Part shown: positions 35,508 to 45,182 of the stretch, one piece after another | Layout of the letters: each line of letters starts with the position of its first letter | Numbering within the stretch: position 1 is the first letter of the stretch | Source of the DNA: Haematococcus lacustris | Lineage: Eukaryota > Chlorophyta > Chlorophyceae > Chlamydomonadales > Haematococcaceae | Length of the DNA: 64,000 nt | Assembly (NCBI GenBank): GCA_030144725.1 | Contig: JASKMD010000004.1 | Span: 476,828 to 540,827, forward strand | Direction of reading: 5' to 3' | Notes under the pieces: generated by a model | Databases searched by the model: none | What the model was told of the DNA's origin: nothing | What the model saw: the letters and a program-made list of their open reading frames with translations, nothing else | Translations under genes and position numbers: made by a program

Positions 35508-36439
35508 TATAATTAATAACCATACCTAATGGCGCAACAATGCACCATTCCTCATCGTCAAAAACTGCACCATATACAGTCTAGTAGTTTTGTGATGTAA
35601 TAAAGTAGTTATGTTGATAATTCATTGGTATTTTACTGGTTTAGAGATGGTTGTTCTTATAAATCACCTTGGTTCCCATGGTGTAGTACTACACCTGTCC
35701 CCAGTGCACTACTACAATGCACCCAATGGTGCTACACTGCACCACACCGAGTGGTACAACACATCACCTTAGCGATATCTCACCAACCATGCATATTTAT
35801 GAATTTTCGTTCAAACCCAATCTTACAACTATGTCATATGGCTATGTGCAAAATCTCAAGCCGCGATTCTGAAAAATGCTGTTACTAATTTGCCTGAGTG
35901 TCCGTGCTTCTGGCTGATATGCCATTAAAGGACAACCATATAATGCCCCCATGCGCCAATGTAACTCTCAAAGTGCGGTGACCGGAGTCAAGGCCGGGTT
36001 CGACTCGTCAGACATCGCCCAAAGCTTTATAGCCGCACTAAGGGGATTACGTTGGCCGTACAAAAGCACGTTACACTGGTTTCCGACGCGCGTTTGTTCG
36101 AGGGAGTTGTAGTCGAGACCGCTTGTAGAGAGCAACCGCGCTTGTTCTCAATGTCTGCTTGGAAAGGTTGGCAGGAGACCTGCCGGGGAAAAGTTGAATT
36201 CCGTGGAACGAAGACCAAGAGTTTGTCTTGGAGCTATATCACGAGCAGCTCCGAGGGTGGTACGAGGCGACCTTCAAAATGGGTATGTGATCTAGCGCTG
36301 CCAAATTAGTACACCGCTGTTGCCTAGCATGGCGCACATGTTGTTTTCACCTAGTGAGGCACAACAGATTAGCGCAGCCTTGGACTGTTTGACTCGTGAG
36401 CAACAAAGCCAACTCCTGATCTGCAATACAAACAGGGTT
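35508..36439. other. AT-rich intergenic stretch, nothing firm
   Basis: The region holds CACTACTACA-like and GTAGTACTAC-like inverted bits near 35680-35760. A tRNA B-box-like GGTTCGACTC is near 35999, but no complete tRNA could be built. No protein homology is recognised. Confidence 0.5.
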
Positions 36440-37204
36440 GTGACAAGACGTCGTCTGCAGACGAAAAGACGACGTCTGTCGTCTACGACGTCTTTTCGTC
36501 TCAACCACCCGTCTTTCGTCTGTCAATCCCTCTTTCGTCTGTCCGTCTGACAATGTGTGACTAGTGCCCGCCCCTATGACCGCTTGCGGCCCGTGGCTCT
36601 GAGCGTTGTGCAAGCAATGCGATGGATTCGCCGGTCGACGATGCAGCAGCCTTCGATGCCCACTGCTTCACAAGTGCAGCAAACTTCGGGTGGAATGCGC
36701 CCATCGTCCGCATTGAACTCTGCATCGAGCTCTAAGAGACCATTCTTCCACAGTCAGTTCGGCCCAATAGTCGACGGCAAGCGGCAGTGCCTACACTGCC
36801 CGGCTCAATTAGCCGCGATGGAGGTGTCGAACCCCACACACCTGCGAACCTTCTCACAAGCAAGAAGTGTTTGCTGTTTCCTGTCGAGCTGTTTCCTGTC
36901 GATTTCCTGTTGCAATGGAAATAGCAAAGACTAAGAGCTGCGTGGCCAGCAAGCTGCCAGCAAGCCCGGCCCAAAAGCTCCCGACGCCAACCCACGACGC
37001 CAACCCAACGCTTTGTTCAACTGCGTTGTGCAAGAAGCAACCCCCTTTAGCGTGGTGGAGTCGCCAGCGTTCCAAGCCTTCGTGGCGGCCTTGAACCCAT
37101 CGTTTGTGCTGCCATCTCCCTATTCGGTTGGTGTTGTTCTCTTGTGCACTAATCCTTGTATTGTGTCCACTTCGCTCCGGGAAATTAAGGCCTGGCTGGC
37201 TTGA
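36440..37204 (+). mobile_element. hAT transposase fragment (N-terminal part)
   Basis: The fragment begins near a dense palindromic tract of GTCT/AGAC motifs (36446-36545). The plus strand then encodes a BED-finger-like segment at 36557-36934 (FGPIVDGKRQCLHCPAQLAA). After a frame change it encodes the hAT segment TPFSVVESPAFQAFVAALNP (about 37013-37120). The catalytic core and C-terminus are absent, so this is a truncated copy. It is not the same element as the one at 16888-18263, although both have palindrome-rich ends. Confidence 0.65.
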
Positions 37205-37686
37205 AAAACCTGAGAGTTGAGTTCTGAAACTTGGTATGTAGGCTGCTGTGACCTATGGGAGTACAAGCCTCTCTCGGGCCAAAGTGTAATTCTCAGTCGT
37301 TGGGGAGTTGCTGGACCAGGTGTAGGGCTGTGACCCTGATTTTGGCTAAGGGAGTTGGCACCGTGTGACCCAAGTGACTTTTAATGACATGTGAGTTAAC
37401 GATTGTAGAGGGTGGTTGTAGCTGCCCAACCTAGTAGGTAGCATGCAAAAAGTATAAGCCAGTGATGAGCTATGGCCCCTTGTAGGTGACCCTGCGGAGG
37501 GTCAAGTACCCCTCTTGGCCAAACACTCGTAGAAAAGATCGCACTATAAGTGCCACCAAAGGGTACTTTTTTTCTGATGGAAGGCTTTAGTTTCTCATTG
37601 GCAAGCCAACGCACTTGAAAAAAAAATCTACTCCAAGTGGCTGGCGAGATTCGATCGTTTGACTCTCATGCACTTTTGTGAGGGCA
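37205..37686. other. Intergenic, nothing recognised
   Basis: No coding or RNA feature is recognised between the hAT fragment and the palindromic repeats. Confidence 0.5.
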
Positions 37687-37770
37687 ACCAGTACTGGTTG
37701 AGGTCCAACCAGTACTGGTTGCCATCCCAGGTTTGCATCCAGTACTGGTTGCCATCCAGTACTGGTTGTC
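37687..37770. repeat. Palindromic CCAGTACTGGTTG repeats
   Basis: Four copies of CCAGTACTGGTTG, each containing the perfect palindrome CCAGTACTGG, are spaced by 8-17 bases. Downstream, 37895-38035 carries loose copies of GATGTGCG. No gene is attached. Confidence 0.85.
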
Positions 37771-38039
37771 AGCTTTGGCAGGGTTAGGGCATGGAGATAT
37801 CAAAGTTCCCGCGTATCACATTCAAGCCTTCCCAATAGTACTACTTGCATCGCTGGTCTTAGCGCTTCGCTGGAAGCTCCCCAACGGCTGTCTACGTCGA
37901 TGTGCGATGTGCGATGTCCAGTCGATGTGCGCTACAATGTGCGCTTGTTACAATGTGCGCTTGGGTTAACAACTCTCCATACTGCCAAGTCTTTCTGATG
38001 TGCGATGTCTAGTCGTGCGCTATCATGTGGGCTTGTAAT

Positions 38040-39404
38040 GGGTTAAGCCTCCTCGCGCAGCCTCGTGGTAAAGGGCCTCCGCCTGTAGGAAGTCCTTGAG
38101 GCAGTCCAGCAGATCGGGGTTGTCAAGGTGGGCGGGGTGCAGCTGCCAAGAAGCGGGGACGGTGAGAGGCAGGTCGGGGGGGCACACTGCCACTGACACG
38201 GGCCGGTGGTCGGTGGGCACTGGCAACACACCCTGGATGGCGCTGTCCATCTGCCACTGCACCAGCTCCTCCGAGACGTACCACCGGTCGAGGCGCACAC
38301 CCGTCTGCCAACGCTCGTTGAAGTGGGTGAGGTCTCTCTTGGAGGGGTGCAGATGGCGCCACTGGTCCACCAGACCGCGCTCACCCACCAGCTGCCGCAG
38401 CTGCTCCGCCCCCTGGCCCCGGCTGCCCACCCAGGCCTCCCCATGCTGCGAGCCCTGCGGGATGCCCACTTTGTCCACTGGGGCCAGGATGCAGTTGAAG
38501 TCGCCCCCCATGAGGAGGAGGCGGCGGTCGGCGGCTGGCGGCGGCGGGGGAGGCAAGCGGGGAGGCACTCTGCGTAGAACGCTGACCGCTCTGCCTGCTG
38601 CGCCGGGGCGTACACGCACACTAGGGACACCGGCCTGCCTGCGAGCTCCCCGTCTACCCGCAGCACCCGCCCCTTGGCTCCCTCTGCCTGCAGCTGCACC
38701 TGGGTGCACCCCTGGAGGATGGTGGAGGGCTTGACCAATACCAGGCAGCCTTGGGAGCTGCCGGTGCCAGGAGTGTAAAACCACTGCCCCCGCCAGGCGG
38801 GCTTGGCCCCCGAGTGGGCTTCTGCCCACTGCCACACGCTCTCCGCCCTATGGCACTCTTGGAGAAACACCACTTGCGCCGGGCTGCCAGCGGCCCAGTC
38901 AAGCAGGGCCTGTAGTTTGTGCGGTTGGGCAAGGCCCTGCACGTTGAGGGTGACTGCCAAGAACCTGGCGGCCACACCTGGGCGCTGCATGGCTAGTCCT
39001 GGCTTGCCCCCGCGCGGGCTACGCGTGTGTAGAGGAGGGCGGGCGGGCTGGGAAGGGGAGGCGGGCCTGGCAAAGGAGGAGGGCGGGGTGGCCTCAATGC
39101 ACGCCAACTTGGCCCCCGGGCGGCGCCGGCGGACCCGAGGCTCACGCGAATAGATGGCCAGCGGGGGCCGCAGGGGCAGAGGACCGAGCTGCTCGACCTC
39201 TTCCCCAGCGTGCCCTGCTTGCTCCGGCTGCTGCCGCTTAGCCACCCTGGGCCTGCCCTCCCGCACCCCTGCTGACTCAGCTGCAGGGCTGTCACAAGAG
39301 GCTCCCAGCGAGCTGGCCAGGCTAGCAGAGGGGCTGAGCAACCCGTAGCGGCGCACGTGTGGGGAACCATGGCCCATGAAGCACCCGCCAGGCCACGATG
39401 ACAT
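38040..39404 (-). pseudogene. LINE fragment A: APE-type endonuclease, broken
   Basis: The minus strand encodes a basic N-terminal leader and then an endonuclease/exonuclease/phosphatase domain: LAVTLNVQGLAQPHK, VVFLQECHRAESVW, and after a frame change GGDFNCILAPVDK and PTDHRPVSVAV. The change of frame near 38,560 splits the domain, and the fragment stops just after it at about 38040. Its last ~350 bp closely repeat the start of fragment B (42,930-43,260). It belongs to an L1-like non-LTR family and is dead. Confidence 0.8.
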
Positions 39405-42400
39405 GCTCCCGACGGAGGGTGGGGTCTAGCAGCTCCTTCCACACCTTCGCACACGGCTGGCCCGCCTGAACACCCACAGCCAGCTGGTCCACGGTGTCGG
39501 ACCGGGGGGCGGGCTGAGCAACTGGCTGCCTGCCCCCACGCCGCTGCTGGGCCTCTAGCTGCCGCTCAGCCTGCTGGGCCGCCCTCATCTGCGGCGAGGG
39601 TCGCTGGTGCGCCCTGGCGGAGGTGTCAAGCCAGCGAGGCGGTTGGCTGCCCTGCACCTCCTCGGGGAGCCGCTCCTCCACATCCCTGCCCTGCTGTTCC
39701 CGCTCCCCCGCTGCCCCCTGGCCTGCCACCTGCTGCACGCTGGCCTCCCACTTGAGCTCCAGCTCCCTCAGGGCCCCATCAGCCACCGCTGCCACCTCCG
39801 GTTCGCCCGCTGCCCGGGGGGTGCGCACACCCCACAGCGCTGGCCACAGGCCCCCACCTGGTGGGTAGAGGGGGTCGGCACTGACGCGCTGGAGCTGGTG
39901 GAGGCGCACCCTGGCATGCTTGACCGAGAAGTCCAGGAGGGTGGTGGTGCCCATGCCCCACACCTGAGGGTCCAGCTGAAGGTGAGCCCAGGGGCCCAAG
40001 AGCCACTCCTCCTTAGGCCAGGTGCCAGGCCCCTCGTTAGCTAGGTCGGCAGCCTGCCCTCCCGCCCCGCACCCTGCGCCCCTACGCCCTCCACCTCCTC
40101 CACGCCCTCGCCCCCTGCCCCCGCCCCGCCCCCTTGCCCGCCCCCCTCCCCTGCCAACCGCCCTGGCTCCTCCTTGCTCCTGCCCTTGAGCCTGCTCCTG
40201 CGCCACGTGATGCTGGGCGGGTAGAGGGCGGAGGTGGGTGGCTCGCTCCTCCGGAGTCAGCCTGTAGCTGGGCTTGTTGAGCCGGGCCACCGCTGCTGGC
40301 TCCCAGGCCGCCCCTCCCTCCGCCCAGAAAGCCCCTAGGGGCCCCTGCCCTGTGGGGTCTAGGGGGTAGAGGCGGCCGTTGGGGCCCACCCAGTGGGAGG
40401 GCTGGAGCAGGGGGGGGCGCCGCATCACAAACCCCACCCCTGGCCCAACCCTCAGGCATTCCCACTCCGGCTGAGGAGGCTGCAGGCGGTCCACCATGCC
40501 CTGCCAGGGCTCGGTACCACATCGGCTCTGCCAGCACCGAGAAGAAGGACTGGCCAGCGGGGGGCACCGCACGGAACAGCTTGACCTCAGCCAGGGCCGC
40601 CACGTGAGCTTGCAGCCGCGGGCTAATGCCTCGCGAGGGGGGGGCGGTGGGGTCCGTGATGACCCACGTGCTCAGGCCGTGGGAGGGGTCTGCCAGCAAG
40701 CTATGGGTCAGAGGCTGCCAGGGACGAACCCGGGGCGACCAGAGCTGGGCCAGTATCTTCGCCAGCATGGCCGTGCTGGTGACCCCCAGGTCGGGAAGCC
40801 CCACCCCTCCCTCCCCCCGGGGCATCACGCAGATGGCCTTGCTAGGGTAGAGGCTGCTGCTGTTGGGGCTGCGCTCCTGGAGCAGGTCTGAGGCTGCCAC
40901 AAAGCGGTTGACAGCCGCGGCCATGGCTTGCGTCAGAGGAGCGGAGGGTTGCACGAAAGCCATTTGGTAGATGGACTTGGAGGCCAGGCACTGCTGTGCC
41001 ACCTGCACCCGCCCCAGGAGCTTGAGGCCTTGGGGCCGCCAAGGGAGGGAGGCTGCCATCATGGCCGCCGCCGCCCAACCGAAGGCGGCCTCGCTGGTGG
41101 CAGCGTAGGAGGCCGCCCCAAGAGGGACCCCATGTGGCGCACGGGCACCCCCGCTCGGACAGCTTGGATGACCACCTCCGGCTCCTGCTCCCCACCCTGC
41201 TCCCACCGGCCCTGCTGCTGCCCTTGCCCGCCACCTTCCCCCAGCCCACCCCCTAGCCCCTGCTCGCCCACCTGCCCCTGCCCGCCCCCTTCCCCCCCGT
41301 CACCCTCCCTTCCTCCCCTCCCCGCCCCCTTGGGGCCCGAGCCCCCCTGGTTACCCAGCCCGGGCTTTGGCTGGGCACACGGTAGGGCTGAGCTCTTGCT
41401 CACGCTAAGCGCAGGGCCCCCAGCGGCGCGGAACAGGCCCAGGGCCTCCACAACCACCTTCCCGTCTCTGACCCGATCGAGCACCACGATGGTGAGGTCG
41501 TCCGCATACTCCTTGGAGGGGAGCGCGGGGGTTAGGGCGGCCCTGTGCATGGCCAGAGGGCTGGAGGGGATGGTGGGGGTGCTGATGCGGCCTGCCAGCT
41601 GGAGCGAGCTGAGGTAGCTGACCAGCGGTTGGAGCACGATGCACCAGTAGAGCGGGGAAGCCCCGCTGCCCTGCAGCATCCCCGACGCAAGTGGGAAGCT
41701 GTCGGTGAGGTGGCCGTTGACCAGCACCTGGCTCGTGGCCCCCCGGTGCAGCAGCTGAGCCCAGCGCACATGCCCCTCCCGGCAGAACCCCATGGCCATG
41801 GCCTCCATTGTGTCCGGGAGCAAGCCCCAGGACACGTTGTCATAGGCACCCGCCAGGTCCAGCAACAACAGCCAGGCTGGGCTGCCCCGCTGCTGCAGGT
41901 ACTCCAGCAGGCCTAGGTGGAACTGCACGCTGTCGCTGATGTCCCTGCCCAGGATAAAGGCGGACTGAGAGGGGACACCAACAGGTCCAAGGGCAGCTGC
42001 AGCCGGTCCTCCACTGCCCTGGCCACCAGGCGCACGTCGCAGTTGAGGAGCGTGATGGGGCGGTAGCCGGCCACCTGGTCCCTCGGCTTGCCAGCCTTGG
42101 GCACGAGGGTGATGATGCCTGTCAGGAACTCAGCCATGGGGGCAGGGTCAGCGGTGTCTGCTAGGGCCTCTCGCAACATGGCCCGCAGCGGCCGCCCAAG
42201 CTCCACCTACAGCCGGTCATAGACCTCCATGGGCAGTCCATCTAGCCCCGGGGCCTTGCTGTGCGCGCAGCCCTGCAGAGCCTGGCCCAGATCCTCCTCT
42301 GATAGCATAGGGCTGCCATCGGGGCCGTCGGCAGCCCTGGCCTGGGTGGGGGTGAGGTGGGAGGTGAGTCTGCCCAGCAGCGTGGCGCGCGCAGCTGTGT

Positions 42401-43272
42401 CCACCGGCTTGGCTGCGTAGACACCGGTGGGCTCGACAGCTGAGTAGTGCTGCTGGAAAGCCTTGCACGCTGCCTTCACCCCGGCCGGCGTGGTAAGGTC
42501 TGCTGGCTGACCTGGCTGACCGGGGAGCTGGAGAGAGGAGATGAGGGTGGGGGTGTGCGCGTGCTGGTCGCGATGGTAGAAGTAGAAGGAGGAGCGGTCG
42601 CCGTAGTACTGGTCGAGAACCGCGCTGGCTAGCAGGGACTGCTGGGCCCCCTGCTCCCTCGCCCCCTCACCCGCCAGGGCTGCGGCCTCTCCGAGGTGCT
42701 GCGCCGCCTGCACCTCAGCCTCCCCCTCTCGCTCCACCCGCACCAGCTGCCGCACGAGGTGAGCCCTGGCCACTGCTGCCGCCTTCTCCCTGCGCTGGTG
42801 CAGGTCATGCTGCGCGCGGCGCTGGGCCCGCAGGAAGTGTTGGGCACGCATGGCCATGCCCTGCTTGATGCGGGCCCACCTGGCCCTGTGCCCATCCCTA
42901 GGCAGCCCCAGCTGACTCGCAGCGTCGTGGTTATGTGCCTCCGCCTGGAGGACGTCCTTGAGGCAGTCCAGCAGGTCAGGGTTGTCAAGGTGGGCGGGGT
43001 GCAGCTGCCATGGAGCGGGGACGGTGAGAGGCAGGTCAGGGGGGCACACTACCACTGACACGGGCCGGTGGTCGGTGGGCACAGGCAGCACCCCCTGGAT
43101 GGCGCTGTCCATCTGCCACTGCACCAGCTCCTCCGAGATGTACCACCGGTCGAGGCGCGCACCCGTCTGCCAACGCTCGTTGAAGTGGGTGAGGTCTCTC
43201 TTGGAGGGGTGCAGATGGCGCCACTGGTCCACTAGACCGCGCTCACCCACCAGCTTCCGCAGCTGCTCCGCC
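39385..43272 (-). pseudogene. LINE fragment B: endonuclease tail, reverse transcriptase and C-terminal part, broken
   Basis: Read on the minus strand, it starts at 43272 inside the endonuclease (PTDHRPVSVVVCPPD) and runs through the reverse transcriptase. Visible RT blocks are GYRPITLLNCDVRLVARAVE, LDLAGAYDNVSW (motif A), a weak motif B and KEYADDLTIVV (motif C with YADD). It breaks off at the start of a zf-RVT domain (LLDPTLRREHVIVAWRVLH) near 39,385. An in-frame stop at 42207-42209 and frame changes near 41,960 and 41,120 kill the coding region. Confidence 0.8.
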
Positions 43273-43789
43273 CAGAAAACTGATGGATTTCTGATGGAAG
43301 AGCATTACAAGAGAGAGAGTGACACTAAAGAAAAGATGAAAAGAGAAGACTACTACAAAACAAGGTTCCCCCATACACGAACCCCAAGCACCCCACCCAA
43401 ACACAGCGGTCCACACACCCCAAGCAAAGGTCCACACCCCACATGCAAAGGTCCACACAACCCAAGCAACCCCCTCCCTAGGACGTCAAGACACTCCTCC
43501 ACACCACACCAACGCCCTCCACCCTAGCTCACCTCCCCAGACCCTCCCCATACCCTCCCCACAAAACTACCCACACGAGCCTAAGTTCCGCCCCTCGACC
43601 TGAAACCTAGAACCCTACCCCCAACGCTCGAACCAAGACCACCTAAGCCCCCGGTCCCCTGACACCCAAACATCCCCCCGAAGCCTAGCCCACCCCACCC
43701 ACCGAACGCCCTAAGCCCCCACCAGCAACCCTGCAGCTCAGGCTGGCTCGACGGGGAAGGGGACGGGCCACTGCAAGGAGAGGCGAACC
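43273..43789. other. C-rich spacer between LINE fragments
   Basis: A purine-rich stretch (43300-43360) is followed by CCACACCCCAAGC-like C-rich sequence. There is no coding support. It may be a LINE-associated 5' or 3' untranslated sequence or unrelated. Confidence 0.5.
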
Positions 43790-44567
43790 ACTAGCTCTCC
43801 CCCCCCCTGCGCCCTGCCCTCCCCATGCCTAGGCCTCCCTGCTGCCCTCTCCTCCTCCACTCCTCCTGCCCCAACCCTCCCCTCTGCCCCCTCCTGCCCC
43901 CTCTGCCCCCTCCGCTCCCTCCTAGGCTGCTTGGCGAACCAGCCCCCCGACGCCTCGGGCCACAGCTGGTCGAAGTGGGCAGCGTCCAGCTCCGGGTCCT
44001 TGCCCTTGAACCAGGTGGAGGGCACAGCGCCGCAGAGGCCCACGCGGATGTCCCTCCCCACCCGATGCTAGTCACGCTTGACGGCCGTGGTGAGGGTGGA
44101 GATGACCTCCTCCACGACCCGCCTCGCCACCTGTTGTGGCTGCAGGGCTGTAGCGGCTCCTGAGCTGCGGAGGCGCCACACTGCGCCCAGGTAGGCAACG
44201 CGCAGCCGCAGCCACAGCAGGCTGTCAGGGGGCTGAAAGGGGGGGGCCTTGCCGCAGGTGGGGCGCCCACTGAGGAGCAGCATGGCGTCGCTTGAGGGGG
44301 GGCGGGTGCCTGTGAGGCGGCCGTACACGTCCAGCACCCACTCCCAGGCTGGGACCACGGCGGGGCAGGTCAGGAAGGCGTGGGTGAGGGTCTCCAAGTG
44401 CCCCGGCTGGCAGAAGCGGCAGGCGGAAGAGCCCGGGGCAGCCGTACCCTTGAGGATGTGGCCCCACAAGGCCCCCACCATGAGGCTGGCGTGAAGCACC
44501 CGCCAGGCCACGATGACATGCTCCCGACGGAGGGTGGGGTCTAGCAAGAAGAAAGAAGAAGAAGAAG
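43790..44567 (-). pseudogene. LINE fragment C: zf-RVT and C-terminus, cut by a gap
   Basis: The minus strand begins at the gap with LLDPTLRREHVIVAWRVLHA, the same sequence where fragment B ends. It continues through a zinc-binding zf-RVT domain (CRFCQPGHLETLTHAFLTCP) to a stop at 44068-44070. The same frame remains open after that stop (VGRDIRVGLCGAVPST) and on into low-complexity sequence to about 43,790. The stop may therefore be a mutation inside a longer C-terminus. Confidence 0.75.
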
Positions 44568-45067
44568 NNNNNNNNNNNNNNNNNNNNNNNNNNNNNNNNN
44601 NNNNNNNNNNNNNNNNNNNNNNNNNNNNNNNNNNNNNNNNNNNNNNNNNNNNNNNNNNNNNNNNNNNNNNNNNNNNNNNNNNNNNNNNNNNNNNNNNNNN
44701 NNNNNNNNNNNNNNNNNNNNNNNNNNNNNNNNNNNNNNNNNNNNNNNNNNNNNNNNNNNNNNNNNNNNNNNNNNNNNNNNNNNNNNNNNNNNNNNNNNNN
44801 NNNNNNNNNNNNNNNNNNNNNNNNNNNNNNNNNNNNNNNNNNNNNNNNNNNNNNNNNNNNNNNNNNNNNNNNNNNNNNNNNNNNNNNNNNNNNNNNNNNN
44901 NNNNNNNNNNNNNNNNNNNNNNNNNNNNNNNNNNNNNNNNNNNNNNNNNNNNNNNNNNNNNNNNNNNNNNNNNNNNNNNNNNNNNNNNNNNNNNNNNNNN
45001 NNNNNNNNNNNNNNNNNNNNNNNNNNNNNNNNNNNNNNNNNNNNNNNNNNNNNNNNNNNNNNNNNNN
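44568..45067. other. Assembly gap of 500 N
   Basis: Exactly 500 undetermined bases, most likely a placeholder length. It separates the minus-strand LINE fragments from the plus-strand Dualen-like element. Confidence 1.
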
Positions 45068-45182
45068 TAACTGCACCAACAAATTTTTGCTTTGTTTTCT
45101 CTGACCGCAGACGCATCAACGAGGTCGTTTGGGCACAGCGTGTGAAGTTGCACGCTGAGACGAGCCGAACGAGTACCGCATC

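Noticed and set aside
35950..36020. tRNA or SINE B box (GGTTCGACTC)
   Set aside because: No matching A box at the right distance and no repeat ends seen.
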